Positions 8,093 through 16,599 of a stretch of 64,000 nucleotides of DNA are shown piece after piece. The DNA comes from Polaribacter haliotis. GTDB taxonomy: Bacteria; Bacteroidota; Bacteroidia; Flavobacteriales; Flavobacteriaceae. The stretch's first letter is position 1. Each line of letters opens with the position of its first letter. The stretch lies in NCBI RefSeq assembly GCF_014784055.1, contig NZ_CP061813.1, forward strand, positions 2,366,001 through 2,430,000. Reading direction: 5' to 3'. The position numbers and the translations under genes are program-made. Below the pieces are notes generated by a model. It made no database searches, was not told the origin of the DNA, and saw only the letters and a program-made list of their open reading frames with translations.

Positions 8093-9853
8093 ATGAAGTT
8101 GAAATTTTACATATCGATATTGCTTTTTGTTTTAACGACAAGCTTAGTTGCGCAAGAAGCAACAATTCAAGCAAAAGTTAGTAAAAATAAATTAGGTTTA
8201 AACCAACGTTTGCGAATTGTGTTTTCGATAAACAAACAAGGTGGAGAAAATTTTACACCTCCAAACTTTACTAATTTTAGAGTTGTTGGTGGCCCAAGCC
8301 AATCTGTAAGCCAATCTTGGGTAAATGGAAAAACCACTTTTTCTCAGTCTTACACATACATCATTCAACCAACTAGAAAAGGAGAACTTTCTATTGGTAC
8401 TGCAAGTGTTAAAATTGGTGGAAAAACAATAAAAACAGATCCTATAAAAATTATCGTTTTAGATGCTGTAGAGATTCCTAAAGATCCAAACGACCCAAAT
8501 TATGTGGCACAACAAAATATTCATTTAGTGGCAGAAATTTCTAAATCGAGACCTTATGTTGGCGAAGGAATTTATGTTGAATATCGTTTATATGTTAGTG
8601 AAAATGTAAGTGTTTACGATACAAATGTTACAGAAGCACCAAAATATAATGGATTTTGGAATCAGGATATTAAAATAAATGGTTATCCCGTTAAAATGGG
8701 AAAATACAATGGTGAGGATTACAGGTATATTGTTTTACAAAAAGCTTTATTAATTCCTACAAAATCGGGTAAACTAGAAATCGAACCCATGAAAATGGAC
8801 ATAATTATTGGTGTTCCAACAGGAAGAGCAGATTTCTTTGGAAATGCAATTACCAGTAATGTTCGTAAAGAATTTGCATCAGAAAAAAAATTAATTCGTC
8901 CTAGAAGTCTTCCTTTAGAAGGCAAACCAGCAAACTTTACAGGCGCTGTTGGAGAATTCGATTTTAAAGTTTCTTTGAGTAAAGAAATTTTGAAGGCGAA
9001 TGAAACTTCCGAAATTAAAGTCGCAGTTACTGGAAAAGGAAATTTAAAATTATTCGAATTACCAAGTGTAGAAACTCCTGTAGAGTTAGAAATTTATCAA
9101 CCAGAAAGAAAAGAAAAAGTAAATGTTTATTCTAGTGGAATCTCTGGTTCTGTAACAGATTCTTATACTGTTGTGCCACAATACAAAGGAAAATATAAAA
9201 TTCCAAGTACTTCTTTTTCTTACTTTAACCCTAAAGAAGGAAAATACAAAACAATTGATACTGAAGATTTATTTGTAGATGTACAAGAAGGGAAAGAACT
9301 GGTAATTGTTGACAGTACTTCTGTAAATAAAAGAGATGTAATTTCAACTGGTGAAAATTTTAGATATATTGCTACGAAAACCACTTTTGAACCTGCTGAA
9401 AAGTCAGACTTCTTTAAATCGAACTTGTTTTATATTTTACTTTTATTACCATTAATTGCAATTCCAATCGGAATATTTATTGGCAAAAGAAATGAAGAAA
9501 GAAGTAACGATATTGTTGGAAATAGAACAAGAAAAGCTGAGAGATTAGCTAAAAAATATTTATCAGAAGCGCAAAAGCAATTAGGTAAAAAAGAAGCTTT
9601 TTATGAGGCTTTAGAACGTGCACTTCATAATTACTTAAAAGCAAAGTTAGGCATCGAAACTTCTGAAATTAGTAAAGAAAGAATTACTGAAATTTTAGAA
9701 AGTAAGAAAGTGGAATCTAGCACAATTCATCAATTTATTGAGGTTTTAAAGAGCTCAGATTTTGCAAGATATACACCATTTACAGCCACTCAAATGAAAG
9801 AAGAATTTGAGCGTGCAAAAGAAGTTATTGTTCAATTAGATAAACAATTATAA
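8093..9853 (+). CDS. batD: BatD, oxygen tolerance protein
   Basis: This 586-residue protein has a signal peptide (MKLKFYISILLFVLTTSLVAQ) and a long periplasmic beta-rich part beginning EATIQAKVSKNKLGLNQRLRIVFSI. One transmembrane helix lies near residue 450 (FYILLLLPLIAIPIGIFI), followed by a helical cytoplasmic tail. A TTG at 8069 would extend the frame into the repeat and add eight odd residues; the ATG at 8093 gives a clean signal peptide. BatD is a core component of Bat operons. Its precise role is unknown. Confidence 0.92.
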   Translation: MKLKFYISILLFVLTTSLVAQEATIQAKVSKNKLGLNQRLRIVFSINKQGGENFTPPNFTNFRVVGGPSQSVSQSWVNGKTTFSQSYTYIIQPTRKGELSIGTASVKIGGKTIKTDPIKIIVLDAVEIPKDPNDPNYVAQQNIHLVAEISKSRPYVGEGIYVEYRLYVSENVSVYDTNVTEAPKYNGFWNQDIKINGYPVKMGKYNGEDYRYIVLQKALLIPTKSGKLEIEPMKMDIIIGVPTGRADFFGNAITSNVRKEFASEKKLIRPRSLPLEGKPANFTGAVGEFDFKVSLSKEILKANETSEIKVAVTGKGNLKLFELPSVETPVELEIYQPERKEKVNVYSSGISGSVTDSYTVVPQYKGKYKIPSTSFSYFNPKEGKYKTIDTEDLFVDVQEGKELVIVDSTSVNKRDVISTGENFRYIATKTTFEPAEKSDFFKSNLFYILLLLPLIAIPIGIFIGKRNEERSNDIVGNRTRKAERLAKKYLSEAQKQLGKKEAFYEALERALHNYLKAKLGIETSEISKERITEILESKKVESSTIHQFIEVLKSSDFARYTPFTATQMKEEFERAKEVIVQLDKQL

Positions 9854-9855
9854 AA

Positions 9856-10614
9856 ATGAAAAAAATACTGTTTTTATTTTTGATAATCGCTAGTTCTGTA
9901 AATGCTCAGAATGTAGATAGTTTGTTTGTTTCCGCAAATGAATTGTACAAAAACGGACAATTCGAAGAAGCTATTGAAAAATATAAGAAGATTGAATCTG
10001 AGAAAGTAATTTCATCAGAATTATATTACAATTTAGGGAATGCTTATTACAAATTAAATAAGGTAGGGCCTACTATTTTCTATTATGAAAAAGCATTAAA
10101 AATAGATCCTTTAAACGAAGATGTAAAAAATAATTTAATCTTTGCAAAACGTTTGGCTCTAGATAATATTGAAGAAGTTCCAAAAACCGTTTTTCAAAGG
10201 TTCAACACAAATTACCTTCAGAAATTATCTTACAATCAATGGGCAATAATTGTGGTGGTGCTTTCTTTAGTGGCTTCCCTATTATTTTTACTATTTTACT
10301 TTGCATATACTCCAAGAAGAAAAAGAACTTATTTTACAATAAGTGCCATCTGTTTTATTCTTTTAATTGCTACCCTTTTTATAACATATAGCCAATATAA
10401 TCAAACAAAAAATAATATTGAAGCCATAGTTTTTGCTGAAAAAACAGAAGTCAGAAATGCACCAACTTTAAATGCTGAAGAAGTTTTTACATTACATGAG
10501 GGTACAAAAGTTGTTGTTTTAGACACTATAGATAATTGGAAAAAGATTAAGTTAATAGATGGTAAGATTGGTTGGATAATTTCAAGTGAAATAAAACTGT
10601 TGAATAATTTTTAA
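9856..10614 (+). CDS. batE: BatE, TPR and SH3 domain protein
   Basis: This 252-residue protein starts two bases after batD. It has a signal peptide, two or three TPR units (about 20-100), two transmembrane helices (about 134-153 and 160-178), and a C-terminal bacterial SH3 domain (about 190-250) with the ALYD-like pattern V-R-N-A-P...I-D-N-W-K-K-I. This is the usual final gene of Bat operons. No clear terminator follows; the next candidate promoter is at 10648. Confidence 0.9.
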   Translation: MKKILFLFLIIASSVNAQNVDSLFVSANELYKNGQFEEAIEKYKKIESEKVISSELYYNLGNAYYKLNKVGPTIFYYEKALKIDPLNEDVKNNLIFAKRLALDNIEEVPKTVFQRFNTNYLQKLSYNQWAIIVVVLSLVASLLFLLFYFAYTPRRKRTYFTISAICFILLIATLFITYSQYNQTKNNIEAIVFAEKTEVRNAPTLNAEEVFTLHEGTKVVVLDTIDNWKKIKLIDGKIGWIISSEIKLLNNF

Positions 10615-10647
10615 TTTTATTTTAACAAAAAAATAAAAAACCTTTCT

Positions 10648-10655
10648 TATGTTTG
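10648..10655 (+). promoter_or_regulatory. Candidate -7 box before small protein A
   Basis: TATGTTTG matches TAnnTTTG and lies 25 bases before the TTG start at 10681. The paralogous gene at 16202 has TATCTTTG at nearly the same distance (22 bases), which supports both. No clear -33 element is seen. Confidence 0.42.
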
Positions 10656-10680
10656 TTTGTTTTTAAAAAATAATGAACTT

Positions 10681-10989
10681 TTGAAAGTAAGAATCGCAAT
10701 TTTCTTTTCTGTTTTATTCGTTAGTCTTATAGTGACTCCAACTATTATTAGTTTAACGGATTCATCACAAGATATTTCTTATTTTTTAAATTTTAGTGAG
10801 GAAGAAGAAGAGAATAAAGGAAAAGGAGAATCTAATAAAGATACAAAACTAAAAATACATTCTTCAAGCTTTATAAATGTTGTTTTGACTAACGTATTTA
10901 AGTCGAACAAAAACATTTGTTTTTATTCTAAGAACTACATTTTTGAATTTTCTAAAGTTACCACTCCACCACCCAAGTTTGTACTATAA
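10681..10989 (+). CDS. Small membrane or secreted protein A, linked to SulP
   Basis: This 102-residue protein has an N-terminal hydrophobic segment (KVRIAIFFSVLFVSLIVTPTIISL). An acidic patch (SEEEEEN) follows, and a tail ends near TTPPPKF. No known domain is recognised. It is paralogous to the gene at 16202: both have KVRIA, P-T-(I/L)-I-S, D-Q-D-I-S, an EEE(E/D) run, a downstream N-Y-I and a PP near the end. Both begin with TTG; the only nearby ATG (10672) runs into a stop after three codons. It is 88 bases upstream of a SulP transporter, the same arrangement as its paralogue. An accessory subunit of the transporter is inferred, not shown. Confidence 0.72.
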   Translation: MKVRIAIFFSVLFVSLIVTPTIISLTDSSQDISYFLNFSEEEEENKGKGESNKDTKLKIHSSSFINVVLTNVFKSNKNICFYSKNYIFEFSKVTTPPPKFVL

Positions 10990-11039
10990 TTTAGAATTAG
11001 TATAACAAAAGATCAATTTTATTTATTAAAAACAAAACT

Positions 11040-11058
11040 CTAGGCAACCTATGCCCAG
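11040..11058 (+). promoter_or_regulatory. Leader hairpin before SulP A
   Basis: CTAGGCA pairs with TGCCCAG (six of seven pairs) across a five-base loop, ending 19 bases before the ATG at 11078. The SulP B leader has a hairpin of the same size, loop and distance but different sequence (16563-16581). The upstream in-frame ATG at 11051 falls in the hairpin and is probably not the start. Confidence 0.5.
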
Positions 11059-11077
11059 AGAGAAAATATATATATAT

Positions 11078-12661
11078 ATGTTTAAACACATTAAAAACGA
11101 TTTGCCAGCAAGTATAGTGGTATTTTTCGTAGCATTACCATTATGTTTAGGTATTGCATTAGCAAGTGGAGCTCCTCTTTTTTCAGGGTTAATTGCAGGA
11201 ATTATTGGAGGTATTGTAGTAGGAGGCTTAAGTGGCTCTAAAATTGGAGTAAGTGGACCAGCAGCTGGTTTGGCAGCAATTGTATTAACAGCAATTGGTA
11301 CTTTAGGTGGTTATGAAAACTTTTTAGTTGCTGTAGTTTTGGGAGGAATAATTCAAGTAATTTTTGGTGCTTTAAAAGCAGGAATTATTGGTTATTATTT
11401 TCCATCTTCCGTAATTAAAGGAATGTTAACAGGTATTGGAATTATTATTATTTTAAAACAAATTCCACACTTTTTTGGATATGATGCAGAAGCAGAAGGA
11501 GCAGATAGTTTTATAGAAGCTTCAGGAGAAAATACATTTTCTGCAATTTTAAATATTACAGACAATATTACTTTAGGGTCTACAATTATTGGTTTTATAG
11601 GATTGGGAATCTTATTACTTTGGAGTAATGTTTTATCTAAAAAAGGAAAAGTGTTTCAGATAATTCAAGGGCCATTAGTAGCAGTGGTTGCTGGTATTGT
11701 ATATTATTTCTTTACTACCGAAAATTCTAAATATGGTATTAACTCAGAACATTTAGTAAGCGTTCCTGTACCAGATAGTTTCGATTCTTTCTTGGGGCAG
11801 TTTAGCTTCCCGAATTTTGGTGCAATTACAAATCCACAAGTTTGGGTAACAGCATTTACAATTGCTCTGGTTGCAAGTTTAGAAACTTTATTATGTGTAG
11901 AAGCTACAGATAAGTTAGATCCGCACAAAAACGTAACTCCAACAAACAGAGAATTATTAGCACAAGGAACAGGAAACGTAATTTCTGGTTTAATTGGTGG
12001 TTTGCCTATTACACAAGTTATTGTAAGAAGTTCTGCAAATATTCAATCTGGTGGTAGAACGAAGTTATCTGCAATAATTCATGGTTTTTTATTATTAATT
12101 TCTGTGATTTTAATTCCTACTTTACTAAATAAAATACCTTTATCTGTTTTAGCAGCAATATTATTAGTCGTTGGTTATAAGTTAGCAAAACCAACTGTAT
12201 TTAAAGAAATGGTTCAGTTAGGTTGGAAACAATGGATACCATTTTTTGTGACTGTAATTGGTATTGTTTTCGCAGATTTATTAATAGGTATTGCCTTAGG
12301 TTTAGCAGTTGGTATTGTTGTAATTTTAATTAAGAGTTTCCAGAATTCTCACTTTTTACACATAGAAGATAAGAGTAATGGAAAACACAGAATTAAAATG
12401 ACATTGGCAGAAGAAGTTACTTTCTTTAATAAAGGTGCTATTTTAAAAGAATTAGACAGTTTACCAAAGGATACTTTCTTAGAATTAGATGTTAGAAAAA
12501 CTAGATATTTAGATAACGATATTATCGAAATTTTAGAAGATTTTGCATTCAAGGTAAAAGAAAGAAATATAGATATTCAATTGATTTCGGAAAGAGGAAT
12601 TGTAGAAAACCCTCCAAGTTATATCGAATTTTTTAACCTAAGACCTAAAAAATCTGCATAA
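11078..12661 (+). CDS. SulP family anion transporter A (probable bicarbonate importer)
   Basis: This 527-residue protein has the SulP core of about 10-14 membrane segments and a C-terminal STAS-like domain (about residues 430-520). The motif GSKIGVSGPAAGLAAIV near residue 50 belongs to the substrate-binding region. It is nearly identical to SulP B at 16600 over its first 160 residues, and the shared MFKHIKND start supports ATG 11078. SulP proteins carry sulfate, bicarbonate or other anions. Proximity to a carbonic anhydrase gene favours bicarbonate (BicA-like), but sulfate cannot be excluded. Confidence 0.86.
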   Translation: MFKHIKNDLPASIVVFFVALPLCLGIALASGAPLFSGLIAGIIGGIVVGGLSGSKIGVSGPAAGLAAIVLTAIGTLGGYENFLVAVVLGGIIQVIFGALKAGIIGYYFPSSVIKGMLTGIGIIIILKQIPHFFGYDAEAEGADSFIEASGENTFSAILNITDNITLGSTIIGFIGLGILLLWSNVLSKKGKVFQIIQGPLVAVVAGIVYYFFTTENSKYGINSEHLVSVPVPDSFDSFLGQFSFPNFGAITNPQVWVTAFTIALVASLETLLCVEATDKLDPHKNVTPTNRELLAQGTGNVISGLIGGLPITQVIVRSSANIQSGGRTKLSAIIHGFLLLISVILIPTLLNKIPLSVLAAILLVVGYKLAKPTVFKEMVQLGWKQWIPFFVTVIGIVFADLLIGIALGLAVGIVVILIKSFQNSHFLHIEDKSNGKHRIKMTLAEEVTFFNKGAILKELDSLPKDTFLELDVRKTRYLDNDIIEILEDFAFKVKERNIDIQLISERGIVENPPSYIEFFNLRPKKSA

Positions 12662-12672
12662 AAAAAACAATT

Positions 12673-13431
12673 ATGAATAATAAATGTAAAATTTTAGTGC
12701 TTGCAGATGTTGATAAATCAACATCTGAAATTCTTAAAAAAGGAGTGGATTTAGCAAATGTAGTTCAAGGAGAAATTGATTTTTTCTGCGTAAAAAAGCC
12801 TACAGATGTTGTGGAAAAAGAGAGTCAGCTTTCTGCAATGAGATCTATTAATAAAACATTTATAGAAACAGATAATCAAATTAAAAAAATGATTAATGAT
12901 GTTTCTGTAAATAGTATTCCTATAAATCATAAGATTTCATTTGGAAATTTAAAAGATGAAATTAGATATCAAATAAAAGAAACAAAACCAGATATTGTTC
13001 TCTTAGGGAAAAGAAAGTCTAAAATATTGTCTTTTTTTGGAGATAATGTTATCAATTTAATTTTAAAAGAATTTAATGGCACTATTTTAATTGTTTCCGA
13101 AGAAAACCCATTAGAAGCAAAAGAAGAAATTTCTTTAGGGCTGTTAAATAACGTAAATTTATCAGAAAATAGATTTATGGAAACTTTAGCTTCTTATTCT
13201 AACAAACCTCTTAAATCTTTTCAAATAAATCCTGTTGAAAAGAAAATATCTAATCCTAATAATACTGTAGAATTTGTATTTGAGGGTGGAGATAATACAA
13301 TTAAGAATGTGAATAACTATTTATCTAAAAATAAGATTGACTTATTGTTTCTAAATAGAGAGAAAGAAACAAAATCTAAGATTGGAGGCATATTAAATAA
13401 TTTAAATTGTTCTTTAATGGTAAGTAATTAG
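12673..13431 (+). CDS. Universal stress protein (UspA family), tandem domain
   Basis: This 252-residue protein has an N-terminal Usp-like domain (CKILVLADVDKSTSEILKKGVDLA; PDIVLLGKRKS) and a more diverged second half that ends KIGGILNNLNCSLMVSN. The gene starts 11 bases after SulP A and so is probably in its operon. The glycine-rich ATP-binding motif of canonical Usp proteins (G-2x-G-9x-G-S/T) is not obvious, so nucleotide binding is uncertain. Usp proteins next to transporters often regulate them; that role here is inferred. Confidence 0.75.
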   Translation: MNNKCKILVLADVDKSTSEILKKGVDLANVVQGEIDFFCVKKPTDVVEKESQLSAMRSINKTFIETDNQIKKMINDVSVNSIPINHKISFGNLKDEIRYQIKETKPDIVLLGKRKSKILSFFGDNVINLILKEFNGTILIVSEENPLEAKEEISLGLLNNVNLSENRFMETLASYSNKPLKSFQINPVEKKISNPNNTVEFVFEGGDNTIKNVNNYLSKNKIDLLFLNREKETKSKIGGILNNLNCSLMVSN

Positions 13432-13517
13432 AAATTAAATTGCTTTTTAAAAATAAGCTTGTGTTAAGAATAGAATGATTAACTTGGTGTTTACTAATTA
13501 ATCAATTTAAAAAAGTA

Positions 13518-15386
13518 ATGAAAAAATTATTTTCAAATATTAAAGGAGATGCTTTCGGTGGAATAACTGCTGGAATTGTAGCATTACCATTAGCTTTAGC
13601 ATTCGGTGTATCATCTGGATTGGGGCCAAGTGCGGGTTTATATGGAGCTATATTTATTAGTTTTTTCGCTGCTCTTTTTGGAGGAACAAACACTCAAATT
13701 TCTGGGCCAACTGCACCAATGACAGCAGTAAGTATGGTGGTTATTGCAGGTATTATTGCCGCAAACGATGGTGATGTTACCAAAGCTTTACCAGCAATTT
13801 TAACTGTTTTCTTATTAGCAGGACTGTTTCAAATTATTTTAGGAGTTATTGGTTTAGGAAAATACATTCGATATATTCCATACCCAGTAGTTTCTGGTTT
13901 TATGACAGCGATTGGTGTTATTATTTTATTAACGCAAATATTACCTTCTGTAGGATATTATCCGAAGGAAGATATCGAATTTGTAAGTACATTTAAACCA
14001 CAAGCCGAAGAAGTAATTTTAGAAAATATTTTAAAAGAAGAAGCTGGAGAAGGTATTTTAGTACTTGAAGATTTTAAAGAAACCATAGCTAGAGCCAACA
14101 AAATTACACCTGCAGATATTTTAAAAGAATCGGAAACATTAGCCGCAAAAGAAACATCTGGTGTATTAGGTGCTATTAAAGCTTTTCCAAGGGCAATACA
14201 GAATATTAGTTGGTTAGAATTATTATTAGCTTTAGGAACCATTTTTATTATTTATGGCTTTAAACGGGTTACTACTAAAATTCCTAGTACATTAGTTGCA
14301 TTAATTGTAATGTCTGGAATTGCAGTTGGTTTTGGTTTAGATTATAGGACTATCCAAGAAATTCCTAGTGGAATTCCAGAAATTAAATGGGAAATTTTCT
14401 CAAATTTTTCTTTAGGAAGTCTAACTCCATATATATTTACAGCCTTAACATTAGCTCTTTTGGGAGCCATAGATTCACTTTTAACAAGTGTTGTTGCAGA
14501 TAATATGACTAAAACAAAGCACAAACCAAATAAAGAATTGGTAGGGCAAGGAATTGGAAATAGTATAGCCGCGTTATTTGGAGGTATTCCTGGAGCTGGT
14601 GCAACTATTAGAACAGTTGTAAATATTAATGCTGGTGGAAAAACCAAGCTTTCTGGAATGATCGCTGGTATTATGTTATTAATAATAATGTTAGGTTTAG
14701 GACCTGTAGCATCTAAGATTCCAGCTGCAGTTTTAGCAGGAATTTTAATTACAGTTGGTATTGGAGTTATGGATTATAAAGGGTTAAAAGCAATACCATA
14801 TTTGCCAAAAGACATTAAAATTGGTCCAATTAAACTAAGTTCGGAAGTTTTAATTATGATGGTTGTTTTATTACTATCTACTTTTTGGAACTTAGTATAT
14901 GCAGTTGGTATTGGGTTGGTAATTGCTTCTTTGATGTTTATGAAGAAAATTGGGGATTTAACAGCAGAAAGATCTGACGTAAAATCTTTAAAAGAAGAAT
15001 CTTGGGCAGATGAGTATGATTTCCCTGAAAATCTTAAAGAGGAAGTTTTTATCAAGCACATAAAAGGACCTTTATTTTTTGGTTCTACTAGTGATTTTCA
15101 AGCACTGTCACTCCAAATTCCTGAAACTGCGAAAACAGTTATTTTAAGATTAGGAAGAATGCAATATATGGATCAATCTGGGTTGTATGCCATGGAAGAT
15201 ATGTTGCAAGATTTAAAGAAAAAGAATATTGAAGTCTTGTTTGTTAATTTATTAAAACAACCAAGATATATGATGGAACGAATAGATATCATTCCAGATT
15301 TTATACCTACAGAACACATATTTAAAAATTTTGACACTTGTGTGAAGTGGGTAAAAGAAAATGTAAAAGACGAATTTAAAAATTAA
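13518..15386 (+). CDS. SulP family transporter with a full STAS domain
   Basis: This 622-residue SulP protein is from a different subfamily than SulP A and B. The core motif is TQISGPTAPMTAVSMV near residue 60. It has an unusual insertion of roughly 65 residues (about 152-220), rich in Glu and Lys, between membrane segments. A full STAS domain follows at about 515-610, including MDQSGLYAMEDM near the usual phosphorylation site. It is followed after five bases by the carbonic anhydrase gene, the arrangement seen in bicarbonate-acquisition operons. Bicarbonate transport is probable on that context only. Confidence 0.87.
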   Translation: MKKLFSNIKGDAFGGITAGIVALPLALAFGVSSGLGPSAGLYGAIFISFFAALFGGTNTQISGPTAPMTAVSMVVIAGIIAANDGDVTKALPAILTVFLLAGLFQIILGVIGLGKYIRYIPYPVVSGFMTAIGVIILLTQILPSVGYYPKEDIEFVSTFKPQAEEVILENILKEEAGEGILVLEDFKETIARANKITPADILKESETLAAKETSGVLGAIKAFPRAIQNISWLELLLALGTIFIIYGFKRVTTKIPSTLVALIVMSGIAVGFGLDYRTIQEIPSGIPEIKWEIFSNFSLGSLTPYIFTALTLALLGAIDSLLTSVVADNMTKTKHKPNKELVGQGIGNSIAALFGGIPGAGATIRTVVNINAGGKTKLSGMIAGIMLLIIMLGLGPVASKIPAAVLAGILITVGIGVMDYKGLKAIPYLPKDIKIGPIKLSSEVLIMMVVLLLSTFWNLVYAVGIGLVIASLMFMKKIGDLTAERSDVKSLKEESWADEYDFPENLKEEVFIKHIKGPLFFGSTSDFQALSLQIPETAKTVILRLGRMQYMDQSGLYAMEDMLQDLKKKNIEVLFVNLLKQPRYMMERIDIIPDFIPTEHIFKNFDTCVKWVKENVKDEFKN

Positions 15387-15391
15387 AAATT

Positions 15392-16021
15392 ATGAGAACA
15401 TTAGCATTAAACAAAAACGCACAAGACAACCTAAATCCAAATGATGTTTTAACAAACCTTTTGGACGGAAATAGAAGATTTATAAATAATACTTTAGAAA
15501 ATGTAGATTATAACGCTTTAGTAAAAGACACTGTTGGTGGCCAATATCCAAAAGCAGTTGTTTTATCTTGTATCGACTCAAGAGTACCTGTAGAGCAAGT
15601 ATTTGACCAAACTATTGGAGATATTTTTGTAGCGAGAGTTGCTGGTAATTTCGAGAATACAGATATTTTAGGAAGTTTAGAATATTCTTGTGCAGTTGCT
15701 GGAAGCAAACTAGTTTTAGTATTAGGTCACGAAAGTTGTGGTGCTGTAAAAGCGGCTTGCGATGGTGTTGAGTTAGGTAATATAACTGCCATGTTAGATA
15801 ATATTATTCCTGCAGTTAAAAAGTCTTCGGAAGAAGTAGATGGCGAAGCAAATTCTTCAAATAAAGAATTTGTTGCTAAAACTGTTGAAAATAATGTGTT
15901 GTTAACTATTGATAGAATCAGAGAAAAAAGTTCAATTCTTCAAGAAATGGAAGACAATGGAGATATAAAAATAGTTGGTGGTGTTTATTCTTTACAAACT
16001 GGAGAAGTAACTATGTTGTAG
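15392..16021 (+). CDS. Beta-class carbonic anhydrase
   Basis: This 209-residue enzyme has the zinc ligands and catalytic dyad of beta-carbonic anhydrases: Cys60, Asp62 and Arg64 in SCIDSR, and His113 and Cys116 in GHESCG. It interconverts CO2 and bicarbonate, probably in the cytoplasm since no signal peptide is visible. It lies five bases after a SulP gene, so the two are probably co-translated. A strong terminator follows at 16061. The enzyme call is very secure. Confidence 0.96.
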   Translation: MRTLALNKNAQDNLNPNDVLTNLLDGNRRFINNTLENVDYNALVKDTVGGQYPKAVVLSCIDSRVPVEQVFDQTIGDIFVARVAGNFENTDILGSLEYSCAVAGSKLVLVLGHESCGAVKAACDGVELGNITAMLDNIIPAVKKSSEEVDGEANSSNKEFVAKTVENNVLLTIDRIREKSSILQEMEDNGDIKIVGGVYSLQTGEVTML

Positions 16022-16060
16022 TGCTCTATTAGAAAAAAACAAAACTTATATTCAACAAAA

Positions 16061-16086
16061 AACCCGAGATAAATCTCGGGTTTTTT
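16061..16086 (+). terminator. Rho-independent terminator after carbonic anhydrase
   Basis: A perfect 8-base stem CCCGAGAT/ATCTCGGG with an AA loop (16063-16080) is followed by six T residues and preceded by A residues. The same hairpin recurs at 18215-18240 after SulP B. Confidence 0.9.
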
Positions 16087-16171
16087 ATTTTTATAAGGTT
16101 TTTTCTATTATAATTTAAAAAAATGAGTTTTTCTTTATGTTTGCTTTAACACATTTTAATTTGCCTAATGT

Positions 16172-16179
16172 TATCTTTG
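16172..16179 (+). promoter_or_regulatory. Candidate -7 box before small protein B
   Basis: TATCTTTG matches TAnnTTTG, 22 bases before the TTG start codon at 16202 and after the terminator at 16061, so a new transcript is expected here. The -33 element is not clear. Confidence 0.5.
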
Positions 16180-16201
16180 CATTCAATTAAAATAACCCTT
16201 T

Positions 16202-16498
16202 TTGAAAGTTAGAATTGCACTTTTTTTTACTTTTTTATTCTTAGGAATAATCGCTGCTCCAACTTTAATAAGTTTCATGGACAAAGACCAGGATATTTCT
16301 GTTTTTCTTGCGCTTAATGAAGAAGAAGATACAACTGGAAGCTCAATAAGTGAAGGATTAAAAGTGTATGCACCTTTTAATGTGGCTTTATTTCTTCGAG
16401 AAATAATCCAAAAAGAAGAAAACTTAGCCTACAATACTACAAATTATATCTCTCAATATCCTATTATTTTAACACAACCTCCAGAGACTTTGTCGTAA
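16202..16498 (+). CDS. Small membrane or secreted protein B, linked to SulP
   Basis: This 98-residue paralogue of the protein at 10681 has an N-terminal hydrophobic segment KVRIALFFTFLFLGIIAAPTLISF, then DKDQDISVFLALNEEED, and a tail ending near TQPPETLS. Like its paralogue it starts with TTG and has no in-frame ATG near it. It lies 101 bases upstream of SulP B. The repeated pairing of this small protein with a SulP gene suggests a functional link such as an accessory or regulatory subunit. I recognise no domain. Confidence 0.72.
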   Translation: MKVRIALFFTFLFLGIIAAPTLISFMDKDQDISVFLALNEEEDTTGSSISEGLKVYAPFNVALFLREIIQKEENLAYNTTNYISQYPIILTQPPETLS

Positions 16499-16514
16499 TT
16501 TTTCCATTTTATTA

Positions 16515-16533
16515 TGAAGTCATTTTGACTTCA
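16515..16533 (+). promoter_or_regulatory. Hairpin between small protein B and SulP B
   Basis: TGAAGTCA and TGACTTCA form a perfect 8-base stem around TTT. No T-tract follows, so it is a processing, stability or attenuation hairpin rather than a plain terminator. No counterpart is seen in the SulP A leader. Confidence 0.4.
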
Positions 16534-16562
16534 ATCACACAATTTATTTTAAAAATCAAATT

Positions 16563-16581
16563 CTGAACAATATATGTTCGG
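16563..16581 (+). promoter_or_regulatory. Leader hairpin before SulP B
   Basis: CTGAACA pairs with TGTTCGG (one T-G wobble) around a five-base loop, ending 18 bases before the ATG. Stem length, loop size and distance match the SulP A leader, while two pairs are G-C there and A-T here. Confidence 0.5.
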
Positions 16582-16599
16582 AACAAAAAACACGTCCCC

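Noticed and set aside
13958-14242. Minus-strand frame inside the SulP gene
   Set aside because: It is antisense to the charged insertion of a clear SulP protein and shows no domain or start signal.
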